Shown here in pieces: positions 22,780 to 33,300 of a stretch of 64,000 nt of DNA. Positions within the stretch are counted from its first letter, which is position 1. Every line of letters begins with the position of its first letter. The DNA is from Symsagittifera roscoffensis (taxonomy: Eukaryota; Xenacoelomorpha; Acoela; Convolutidae), in the NCBI RefSeq assembly GCF_963678635.1, contig NC_087069.1, forward strand, positions 41,346,831 to 41,410,830, written 5' to 3'. The notes beneath the pieces are model-generated. The model ran no database searches. It was given only the letters and a program-made list of their open reading frames with translations, and was not told where the DNA came from. The translations under genes were made by a program, and so were the position numbers.

Positions 22780-25700
22780 AAGCTGGAGGTAGCTGCTTGA
22801 TTTTAGAAAAAATTAGCTATACGGTTGCAGGATGAACTGCTTGATTTCAAAAATAGACTTTGCCCAAAACTTTAGTTAATCTCTACAAACAGAAGTGAGA
22901 AGAAGGCAACTTTCAGAAAAACTGGAAAGTTCGCAAAGACATAACAAATTTCTTACAAAAAATGGGGGTTTGTCGCTTCTATAGAAAAAAAAATTTTGCA
23001 AGCGGTTCTACCGATTGAGCCATTAATCTCTGATTTGATAGGGTAGTTTCTGAATAAAATTTAAAAAATTTCGAGAATCATAGCTTTTTTTATTAAAAAA
23101 TTTTGCTCGTAGCCGCTTATGCAATAGTGATTCACGCAACCTGTTGTTTCAGTTGTACGCAAAAACTCGAGAAAAACCAAAGAGTTCCAAAAAACGGTAC
23201 AAAAAACCTAAACAAATAACTATGGCCCTCGGAAAAGTACGTTTGTTTTTTTGACCGTTTCATGAAAATTTTAGACCGTTTCAAAAATTACCTTCCCAAA
23301 TCTGAGTTTTTGGGTTCAAAAAAAGTTTAAGAAAAACTGGCCTGCATTTATGGCTAGGCCAATTTTTTCAAACAAGAAGTTATGGCCTCCGGAAAAAGGT
23401 GAAGAAAATTGGGAATATCCGCATATGATGGCAGCTTTCCACAAACCGTTCTTTGGATGGAATTTAAATTCTCAGTTTTGCGAGGTTAATTTGTCAGGAA
23501 AGTCATAACATTTCTAAAACGATCAAAAAAATCAAACTTTGACTGTTCCGAGAGCCATAATTTTTATTCAGGAGAATATTAAACAAGCAAATCTTTAGAT
23601 TGAGATAGAAAACCCAAATATCAGCTTGAAGTTTTCGAGAAAATCAAAAAGAATTGAAAACAGACATAATTCAATTATTCGACTACTCCAGCGCAAGAAA
23701 AATTCGTTAGGTGGCAAAACTTGAGCGGAAAAACAAAAGTCCGCAATACAAAGCTTACCGCAAAAAAAATCACACATTGAAAATTCCTGTCGGGGTTCGA
23801 ACCCCAGATCTAAGATACAAAGCGACTTCGTTACCTCGAAACCAATTGTGAAAAAGTCTCGAGGTTGCTAAGGTTCACTTATAAAGCAGCTTCAATTTTT
23901 TCAAAGAAAAATTATTTACGGAAAAAAATCCAGCTCCTGATTACAAGTCAAGTCACTTGCTCTCCCAAGTGTAAGCAACAGTTGGTATATGAGGCACGAA
24001 AACTTTTTTTAAACTCAATATTTGAACCTCGCCCAAAAGCACACATCAAAACAGAAAGTAACTATAAAGCAAAACGCGGAATGAAAAAAAAACACTAAAA
24101 AAGATATGCAAAAACCGACCAAAAAATTAAGGAGTCCGCGATTCTGCAGGAACAATTTCCGCGATGGCGGTTCTTTGAACTCTCAAATATGGCAGGGTAG
24201 TTTTTGAGAAAATTTAAAAAGTTTGAAAACGTGGTCACAAATAAGAAAAAAAAAAGACTTTTCCAATAGCAATAACCTTTTTTGTGAAAAAATTTTTTTG
24301 AAGCGCGGCTGATGCAGGGGAGTTTCCTACTAGCCGTTATCTCTATTGAAGCCACAATATGAGATTTGAGAGGTTGATTTTTGAGAAAAGTCAAAGAGAT
24401 TCACAAAACGGTCGAAAATCAAAAAAATTGACAATTTCGAGTGCCAGAACTTTATGTCTAAAAACGTTTGAGCGTTGCCACTTATGCAGAAGGTTTTTTC
24501 AAAATGATTCTATTATTTGAAAACGAAAAACTCAGATTTGAGAGCGGTAGTTTTTGACAAACCAAAAACAATCGGTCAATTATTCCCTCACAGATTTTTT
24601 CGGAGGCTGTAGTCAGAGGAGTCAAGTAAAAAAAGACTCTAGGAGATTATGCAAGCACACCGAGGAGAAGGCGGTCTTTCAATCGATAATAGAATTTTCT
24701 GAGAAAAACTAAAAAAAATTTGCAAAAAGTGAAAATTTTTTCCGAAAAGAAAAAAGAAAAAATTTCAACAAACCGAGTGATAAACATACAACCAACTAGG
24801 AAAATGCGGAGGGGAGTGTTTAAACTTTGTCTCCCTTGAATTAACACAAAGCGCTAGGTCGTTAGGTTGATTAAAAATACGGCGAAATAATTTCGGTTGA
24901 GGTGATTTTTTAGCAAAACAAAAAAACAAAGAAATGCGAAGTAAAAGTACAAGTAAACTAAGCATAAATTCTAGTAAGTGGTCAAAAAACTTCTCAAAAT
25001 TCATCAAATCTTTCTGCAAAAAAGCAAATTGTGGCCGCTTCAGCAGAAAAGACTTCCAAAACCGGATTTTTTGATTGAACACATCTGAGAATTGGCACGT
25101 TATTTTTCGCATAAAATCAAAAAGTTTCCACAAAACTGTCAAAGTTTCAAAAAGTTGACTTGTTTGAAGGCCCTAATTTTTTTGTCGAAGAGACTTGGCA
25201 CAGCAACTTGAAAGTAGGCTTTCAACAAGCTGTTATTTTGATTAAATCTATGACACCAGATTTGGCAGGACAAAATTTTGACACTTGCCAGAATCATAGC
25301 ATAGTTTTTTGTGTAAAAAGTTAGGGAGGAGCGGCTTCTGCAGAAGGGATTTGTTCAACCTGTAATTTCGATTGAAGCCAAAATCTAAGATTTGGGAGGG
25401 TTGCTCTCAAAAAACTGTCACATAATCAGATTTTTGACTTCTTTGAGGGCCATAATGTTCCCATAAATGCCATAAAGTTTCAAAAAACTTTGGACAAAGT
25501 CACATGAACAAACGAGCTTTCCACAACCCGTTCTTTGAATTGAAGCCAGATATGGCAGGGTAGTTTTTCAAAATTTGATTTTTCCAAGGGCGCTAACTTT
25601 TTGTGTTAGAAAATTTGTGAATGGCGGCTGATACAGGAGAGCTTCCCACTACCGTTTATTTCCATTGAACCCACATTATGAGATTTTACTGCTTAATTTT

Positions 25701-25890
25701 TTTTAGAAAATCAAAAAGATTACAAAACAGTTTCAAAATGAAAAAGTTGACAATTCCGAGGTCCATGTTTATAAGTTTAAAAAATTAGGGTAAGCCGCTT
25801 ATGCAGGGTATTTTTTCAAAACCGTTCTATTTATAACCAAAAACCAAAAGCTAAGATTTGAGAGTGATAGTTTTTGTGAAACCCAAAAAA
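22780..25890. repeat. decayed ~3-kb satellite-like array
   Basis: A theme recurs at irregular 130-300 bp spacing: a gcggcttatgcag-like phrase (23113, 24302, 24478, 25035, 25328, 25624, 25795), then an aaccgtt(c)tttt phrase, then attgaagccaaaatct(g/a)agatttg, then a gtagtttttgagaaaa-like phrase and tccgagggccataa. Individual units differ by many substitutions and indels. Open frames inside are chance products. Direct repeats of about 1.1-1.3 kb flank the array (21.4-22.7 and 26.1-27.2 kb). Confidence 0.7.
23786..23850 (-). repeat. tRNA-derived SINE head
   Basis: The minus strand contains a strong polymerase III B box (ggggttcgaaccccg) preceded by a degenerate A-box region (ttggtttcgaggtaacg). 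The full cloverleaf cannot be drawn, so this is a SINE promoter, not a tRNA gene. Confidence 0.6.
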
Positions 25891-25917
25891 AATGGGTCCA
25901 GTTTGAATAAAAAGAGG

Positions 25918-25985
25918 TCCTGATCAGATTCAAACCCGAGGTCTTTGCCATCCCAGACATGTTCGTACCCTCCAGGCTATGTTTA
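25918..25985 (-). repeat. tRNA-derived SINE head
   Basis: Minus strand: A-box-like tagcctggagggtacgaac and B-box-like cgggtttgaatctg, with the shared middle ggatggcaaaga also seen in the 29.0 and 29.2 kb copies. It is not an intact tRNA. Confidence 0.65.
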
Positions 25986-26079
25986 CAGGAAACTCTAAGA
26001 AATTTCAACACATCTGAAAAAGACGAGTCCTTTGAACAAAGTTACTGACGAAAAAAAATCAAGTGTCCGATTGCAAAAC

Positions 26080-26645
26080 TGAAAATAGATCCGAGAAACC
26101 CTTAGTCAAATTTTAATTTGTGCATTTCGAGCAAACAATTGAGTTTTTATTTTTTGATATTTCTGCAATAAACAATTTTGTTTAATTTAACTAAATAATT
26201 ACACAAACTGTTTTTTTAAACTAAACTTTTCGTTGAACTGTTTTAAAAGTTTTCTAAAACTGTTGAAAGACCTATCAATTTTTTGATTTTCACGCGCTAC
26301 TTATGCGTGTCTAATGTTTATCTCATGCTTGGGGAAACATATTCGGCAGTATTCAATTGGAGACTTTGCTGTGTAATTGCTAGTAGCTAGCAGAAGCTAT
26401 CAAGAATTATTGATTTTTCAGATCCGATAAAACCAAGAAAAAGTAAACTTAAGATTTGATATTAGATCTGAAATAGATTATTTGAGAACTGAAAAAATCA
26501 GGAAAAATAAAATGTCACATTTGAAATAACTCATTTGTAAAGTATCGAAGCGTTATTTTAACACTTCACAACCCATTTCAGATCTGAATTTTAGATCTGA
26601 AAAAGGTTATTTCAGATCAGAATTAGAACATTCACTAGGTACGGG
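26080..26645. repeat. family B MITE, third copy
   Basis: It aligns with the second copy from atttgtgcatttcgagcaaa through cttatgcgtgtctaatgttt and agtattcaattggagacttt to the palindromes and the right end cactaggtacgggaatgg. The left terminus is lost. Confidence 0.8.
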
Positions 26646-26789
26646 AATGGAATAATTCGATGGAATATTTTTGTTTGTTAAAAATTAAAAACTCCATGGA
26701 ATAATTTTTTTGTTAAAAATTGAAATATTCGGAAAAGTAGCAAATTTTTCATTTTCTTTTGTTTTTATCCCCTAAAACAATACAACATA

Positions 26790-27080
26790 GAGTGATTTAT
26801 TTTAAGTCTGCTAGCCGTTTAATAAGTGCAAATGTCTCAACTTAATTTACAACAAATGGGTTTGTTAATTATCAATAAAATTGGCAATTTTCAAACCACC
26901 ATGTTTAGCAAAAATTTATGACAGGTGAAGTATCTTTCTGATATTGAGCCCAAGACATCAATAGCTTCAAGATGAGCAAAAATTTTGTCGAGAAATTTTC
27001 GGTCTGAATAAAAAACCTGCCCGAGCACAAATTTCAGCCACTTTCTTCGCAGTCAAAACAAAAACTGTATTAAGCACAAG
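26790..27080. repeat. family A hairpin element, degenerate arm
   Basis: It matches the 22310-22625 copy almost landmark for landmark (aagtctgctagccgttt, tgcccgagcacaaattt, cgtagctctggacattttgc just after). Both belong to the same larger duplicated block. Confidence 0.65.
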
Positions 27081-27179
27081 GTTAAAACGTAGCTCTGGAC
27101 ATTTTGCGATACAACGCAACCATCAAAAGACACAACCATCAAAGACCAGACCAGGCAACACAACCATCAAAGACCAGGC

Positions 27180-28180
27180 TATTTCTGCTGGAAACTCTTA
27201 GAAATTTCAATACATCATGAAATACGGTACCACTCTCTAGACGAGTCTTTTGAACAAAGTAACTCACAAAAAAAAAGGTCAAGTACACGACTGCAAAATC
27301 TTTGCTTATCGCAACTGTTAAAAAAAGTCTTCTAAAGCAGCCTTGACCCTTTTAAATTGACGTTAAGTTTTCACAAGCTAATTATTGGTGAAAGGTCAAC
27401 CAGCTAAAAATAATATTACCATTCCAAAAGCCAAAACATGATATATTATACTTTTTGCGATGCAAATGTAACGTAATTCTGATATAGTTCACGTTATTCT
27501 GACGTATTACGGCTTCAAGATCTGGAGGTTTGTAGATTTGGTATTTCGTTGAAAATACGACTAATTACTACCGCCGTGATTAGAAAATCTCCTGATGTTA
27601 GTTTTCAACTCAAGCAAGCCTAAATCATTTAGTAAAAAAAAAGAAGAGACGAAGCTGAACTTTGCTAACACGACCGAGATAACTGCAGTAAATTGCTATA
27701 AAAAGGCAAAAAAATAAGAAATGCAAAAGTAATCAGGAAAAATAAAAACATTTTTTCATCTTTCGGAATTGTGTCATCGGCTGCGAGACTACAGTCTTCA
27801 CATCTAAGTCATGTGAACTTGAACTAAAAAAATGATCCATTAATAAAGCGTATCAAACACCAAACACCTGCTTCTAATTGCCAGCGCTATGCAGCAAGAG
27901 CCAAAACCAAAAAACAAAAGTTTGACCGAGTTGGCTCAGAAAATAACTCTAGGCTTGCTTGTGCTAAGAAGCAAAAGGCTTCCGAAAACTGTTCGGTGCC
28001 ATTATTTATAACCGTTTCCCAATTAAGGCACAATTTTCTTGGAATCTCCTGCCAATTTTTTGAATTAAATTTAAAAAATTTTCAACAAAAGCTCCAACGA
28101 ACTGATTAAATATATCCCAAAGCAAACGCTGTAAAATTCAGTTGACGATTTTTAATTTTATAGTTTCAGCAAGCTTTTAC
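27180..28180. other. non-coding DNA with repeat debris
   Basis: The 27090-27180 edge has short repeats of aaccatcaaaga. The remainder shows no gene I can support. Confidence 0.4.
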
Positions 28181-28184
28181 TAGC

Positions 28185-28424
28185 TTAAACATAGAAAAAG
28201 TCAGTGACTTTTACACTTGAGCTACCCAATAAAATCTTTTCGCTTGCCAATAAAGCTGAAATTGGAAACAAAATAACATACAAACCGGGTAATGTTAGGC
28301 CCAACTTCTCTGCCAGTCCTCCACCAATTGCCTCTACAAGATTTTCTCCAGCCACAGCATCCAAAGAACTACCCAATATCTCTTCAGCCCAAAGCTTCGC
28401 TCGATTTTCTTTTTCTTTGTTCAT
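28185..28424 (-). CDS. small unrecognised ORF or first exon
   Basis: From ATG at 28422-28424 (context cacaatg) the frame reads MNKEKENRAKLWAEEILGSS, passes GLAEKLGLTLP and ends after 79 codons. A plausible donor (CCCG|GTTTGTATG) follows LTLP, so either 46 codons form a first exon or the whole is a small protein with a hydrophobic stretch (GLYVILFPISALLASE). The amphipathic, alanine-rich N-terminal segment looks protein-like rather than random. I do not recognise it and see no downstream exon. Confidence 0.35.
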   Translation of the reverse strand: MNKEKENRAKLWAEEILGSSLDAVAGENLVEAIGGGLAEKLGLTLPGLYVILFPISALLASEKILLGSSSVKVTDFFYV

Positions 28425-28967
28425 TGTGTAAAAGGTATGCTAAATTAATCAAAATAGTTTTTCAGCATTGAAAATAAGCTGACTTTTTATCGCTTAACAA
28501 CGTTCAGAAATGGTAGCCTTCTTGGTTTCTGACGCAAGCACAAAAAAATTATCATACTGTTTGTTATATATAAAAATCAGGTGAAATTGCTTATTTGACT
28601 TTTCCTCGTTTGATGTCATATTTTCAATTTTTTTCTTCGAAATTAGATCCAGAATGTTTTTATTGTTTTCCTAATACGTTTTTCATGCATGACTTGAATG
28701 AATAGCATTTTTTTGAACAGACTGACTGGGTCTGTTCAAAATGATTCCAGCATTCGGCGCTTGTAATTATCAAATTTAATTTTTTTATTTAAAAAGCTAC
28801 TTAATTAATGACGATCAAGCTTTATACCACATATAACAAATTGCAGATTCACATATAACGAATTCACAAGAAAAACAGCAACTTAGAATAATTACGACCA
28901 TTAAGCTAAGGGAACTGCGCCGACAAATATAAACAAACGGAAGATAGTCCGAAAAAGCACAAAAAGG

Positions 28968-29040
28968 AACCAGCCGAATTCGAGCCGCAAATCTTTGCCG
29001 TCTCAAGCAGTTGTTTAACCTCTACGCGAGATGCGCCGGA
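28968..29040 (-). repeat. tRNA-derived SINE head
   Basis: Minus strand: ctcgcgtagaggttaaacaa (A-box-like), gacggcaaagat, and gcggctcgaattcggc (B-box-like). It lies 150 bp from a second head at 29187. Confidence 0.65.
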
Positions 29041-29186
29041 TGTTTGTTTGGATTTGAATTCCTTTTATCGATTGATATAAAACAAGCTATTTTTAGACAA
29101 GGCAACTAAGCCGACAAAACAAGCAGACAAATAACAGGCCGAATTTTTTTTGGAAACGGAACATTTACCGCTAGAAAAAAATTTAG

Positions 29187-29256
29187 TCCTGGTCAGACTC
29201 GAACCCAGGAACTCTGCCGTCCTAGTATTCGTTACCATCAGACTAAGTGTGCAAGA
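29187..29256 (-). repeat. tRNA-derived SINE head
   Basis: Minus strand: A box tagtctgatggtaacgaa, middle ggacggcagag and B box tgggttcgagtctgacc. This is the best preserved of the three heads sharing the gg(a)cggcaaag middle. An acceptor-stem partner cannot be formed, so it is not a functional tRNA. Confidence 0.7.
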
Positions 29257-30024
29257 GATAGTACAAAATTTGCATTCACTATGAACCAATGAAGGTACCA
29301 CCAGGAACACAATAAATCTGTGGACCATGTTGTTTACAAGTAAAAAACGTCTAGTACCCGATTAAAATAACCTTGCTATCGCAAGGGTAATAACACTAAC
29401 CTTCACTAAATATCGCTAGTGTAAATATTCAGTTTCCTAATAAGCAATACCCATATTGGACAGTTTAGTCTTACACAAATTCTGCATGCGGGGTCAGCGC
29501 TTTCCTGATGCGCACACACCCCCCTTACTTTTATTTGAAAAAAAAATTGTTAAAATTTAATTCAACACACTTGCCAAGAACTCAAACAACAATAAGTGTT
29601 AGTTAACTTACACGTTCAAACTAGCTTTAATTATCTCTCCAAACTGAAAGCTCCTACTAATTGAATGAAGAAACATTGAATAGCTCAATTGCACAACCTT
29701 CATTGTATTCGAAGCTTGAGACAATGAAGTTTTTCAAGCTCGTATAAATAAACGTTGATCACATCTGTTTAAAATTCAATTAAATATTCACTTCAAAACT
29801 AAAAAACATCATAATCATTATTTTCAATTCAATTTTGCCGTTCAATTTATCATTAACAGCTCTGCATCTCAAATCTACTCTAAGAATAAATGAACGAATT
29901 TTTCGGAGTTACAATGCAAAGATATTGCAATAAGAAAAAAATTAGTGAATGTTCTAGTGTTTTTTGTGCGATACAAAATATCCATTTTAATTAATATTTT
30001 GACCTCGACAGCACAATCAGAAAA

Positions 30025-30336
30025 TTAACACGTCCGATCAAAAGTTATTTTCAACTGCTCCAGAAACGCTTCTAAGGCCATAACTACACTAGTACAAGGT
30101 TCTAGTCTGGTTTGCTTCAACTCCCAAGCTGGATGAACATGTTTCAGATTGAAAGCCAATTTCTGGACACCTTTTTTCTTTCCAGTTCCCCCTTTTATTC
30201 CCGGCGTAGCAGCTGTAGTTGACGATGATGAAATTGAATGTTGCGCATGAGATTTCTGGATGTTCCTTTCTTTGATAGCTTCGGACTGATGTTGTCGGCG
30301 CAGTTTCTCGATGAGTCTCGAATAGCTCTTGGCAAT
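30025..30336 (-). CDS. ASPM: ASPM exon 8 (C-terminus)
   Basis: Acceptor gtatttag precedes IAKSYSRLIEKLRRQHQ; the frame ends ITFDRTC and TAA at 30025-30027. The stretch HPAWELKQTRLEP followed by ALEAFLEQL corresponds to the human C-terminal PDWVLRR motif and the closing helix. The middle is a Ser/Thr/Gly/Lys-rich linker. Another reading frame through this exon is also open, but it has no homology. Confidence 0.85.
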   Translation of the reverse strand: MAKSYSRLIEKLRRQHQSEAIKERNIQKSHAQHSISSSSTTAATPGIKGGTGKKKGVQKLAFNLKHVHPAWELKQTRLEPCTSVVMALEAFLEQLKITFDRTC

Positions 30337-33300
30337 CTAAATACAACGACGTGATCAGTTTTAATCATAATTTTGTATTAATTTTAGCTCCAGTCATGTC
30401 TCAGTCTGAACTGCACGAGCACAAAAGTACTCTCTCGTTACCATTTTTTGTCAAAAATTTTGAAAACATAACCAACAGAATGTCGGAACACCGTCAGTGA
30501 ACGGAAGCAATAAAAAATGACCAATTTTAAAGCATACCATCAGCTTTCGAATTTAAAAAAAAAACTAGAAGTTAATTGCAATTTTTTGCGCCATTCTTGT
30601 TCCTTAAAAATTTTATCCCGAAGTTTCGTCGCCCTGAGCTCAAATTTCAGCAAAGGTTTCACCTGTGATCATTTTACATCAAGTTATGGGAGCTTGAAAA
30701 TTTTCGACATGGGATAATTGAATCGCGATCTAATTCCTGCTATTAACGCGTAAACAGCCATTAAAAACTGCTCCAAAATCAATCAACTTTGAACTGCAGC
30801 AAGATATTTAAAAAGTTACTGTGAGCGAAAGATACATAACGTGTCGTTTTGAAAAATTCGTTAAGTTTTTTTTCTAATTGAACACTGCTCCTAATACGTT
30901 AAAGAACAGTCTGAACATACGGGCAGTCTTGTTGTTTTTTGGGGTGGTTTTTTATTAAGTCAACTAAGTATTTTTGACGGAATTGTTTTTATATCCACTG
31001 AAAGATATTGTTGTTATGAGCTCAATTTCAAAAAAGATATTTCACTTGTGATCCTTTTTCGTAAAATTATGAGGGTTTTAAAGTTGCAAATTTGGGATAC
31101 TTATCTCGTGATATGTTGCGTTTTTGTAACGGTAGCAGGACAATTTACCCTATACTAATCTACCCAATACTATTCTACCCTATATACCAATTTACCCTAC
31201 GCCTAATTAGAGATGGAATGATAACAGCAAAATAGTGATAGCCTCAGTCGTGCCACTTGTTGCGAGCTTGTCAGCAGAGGGTAGAACTCTTTACGAAAAC
31301 CGGTGACCTTAAACCGAGATAGTCAACTCAGTTACCTGATCCAATGAACAGTTTATAGAACATAGGGTAGATTGGCATAGGGACAATTGGAATATATGGT
31401 AGATTAGTATAGGGTAGAATGGCATTGGGTAGATTCGAATAGGGTAGATTGTCATGGAACCCTTATAACAGGCTTAAGTGGCGTATTAGTGCGTTCTAAT
31501 TTGAAATGAGGCAAGTCAGTTAGTCGTGTTAATAGGAAGCAAGACGCTAAAAAAACCATTTGTAGTTAACATTGGTGTGTGGCGATAAATTAAAGAAATG
31601 AATTTTTTTTTCGATAATTACGTCAATTTTTCAATCAAGAAAAATTCAAGTTGGCCTCAAAGTGCAACCAGAACACTCAGGGCTTCGCCCTGTTATACGA
31701 GCAGTCTTGTTTACTATAAACTTTTGCTGCGTTTTGCCGCAGAATGTCATAAAATCATTCGCATCAAATGTGTGCTACATAATCACTGCACGCGCATATC
31801 TTGAGTTAGAATCACATGCGAGTCGAGTTTTAATCAACCGCGAGTCTAATTTAATCAACCGCAAGTTTTTTGGATTTCGGTAACTTGTTTATACGTATAG
31901 ATCTGTTCAAAAGTACCACTAATTATAAATAAACGTAAAATGTACGGAGCAGAAAAAAATTCATTTTTTTTTACACGATATCAATTCATTTGATGCAACA
32001 AAATGCGTATATTAAATATTTTACACTAAATCTCCAAAACAAGACTTCTCCAGACCCAAAAAACAACATAACACTTTGGCAATAGAAGCAAATATACATG
32101 TACGATTACTATTGTCTGTGTCATGAAAATAGTTGAAAACAGGCTGTTTGTTGAAAATGACCATGATAAACGACAGATTGAAGTTAATTTTGAATACAAG
32201 AAAACATGAATTAGTTACAAAAAAAACGACAAAAACGCATGCAGAAAACAGATATTCATCAGGTTGCAAGGCGGAGAGGAAAGGGGGGTCTTAAATGAGC
32301 GCCATAGACGTTGTATAAGTTAAAAAACAAATATTCAAATATTGGCAAATGGGAGGGGCGGTTGCCTATCTGAAACAAGAAAGCCAAAACTTGTTTAGGT
32401 TTGCGCTTCTAAGTAGAACGATCGACAATTGAAGCATCCCTTACCCGATGATATGTGGCTTGCAAGGACGAGGAAACAGTTGCTAAGGCCAAGTAAAAAA
32501 AATGCATGCAGATGCTAAAAAAGGGGTTAAGCAGCAGTTGAACAGTTCGTGTTTTTCCTTTCCCTCGTGGATAAATGGTCTCAACAAGTGCTTCCCTTAA
32601 CATGCGGTGAGGCAAAGGAATCCAAAAAGATTCCAAAAGATCCAAATCCAAAGGATGGCTTCAAAGATTCCAGATTCAAAGGATTCTAAGTCCAAAAAAA
32701 ATCAAAAAGAATCCAAATCCAAATGAAGGATCCAAAGGATTCCAAATCCAAAAAGAATCTAAAATCATCCAAAAACATTCCCACCTTCTGGCATTGTTGG
32801 AAGTGCAAAAGTATCTGGAGCAGGAAACAGGTGTGGCAGTACAACTTCGCAGCCGATGTTCCCTTGCAGGCAGAGGGGTTATTCTTTCCCAGTTGTGAGA
32901 GGAGAAAGGGAAACAGACGTTGATCCTTTTTCAGACTGTCTTGACATGTTTTCACCTAATAAAAAGCATCTAGTTTAAACTCAAATTTTGCAAGCCTACA
33001 CTAACCATAAGCCACATTCTATCTTTAAATAATTTCAGAATTATTCTCAAAATTAGTATGACCAGTTGCTGCTCAATAAACACAACTTGTTGAGGCACCA
33101 AAGAACTTGTAGCAAAAAATTCAAAAACCAACAAGTAATCAAAAATCAACATTAGGAATAGACGCTTGCTGCATGATTAGCACAGAATGATCTGACTACT
33201 GTGATTCGAGTAACGAATTTCACCAAAGGTTCCGACTATTTCAACCTAGTTGGTAATAGTATTTCCATCTCCAATTTTAACACTTTATAACTATTGTTAA

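Noticed and set aside
22780-25890. Small genes on the minus strand within the repeat array
   Set aside because: Phe/Leu/Lys-rich frames recur because the satellite unit recurs; they have no start context or conserved sequence.
30089-30346. Minus-strand open frame of 85 codons as a small gene
   Set aside because: It is a shadow: the ASPM last exon uses a different frame of the same DNA, supported by homology, splice phase and stop position.
31135-31465. Interstitial telomere repeat
   Set aside because: The TACCCTA phrases are irregularly spaced and occur on both strands as an inverted pair, not as a tandem telomeric array.
32021-32269. Minus-strand 82-codon frame as an ASPM exon
   Set aside because: ASPM exons 7 and 8 join in phase without it, and it has no matching splice sites or homology.
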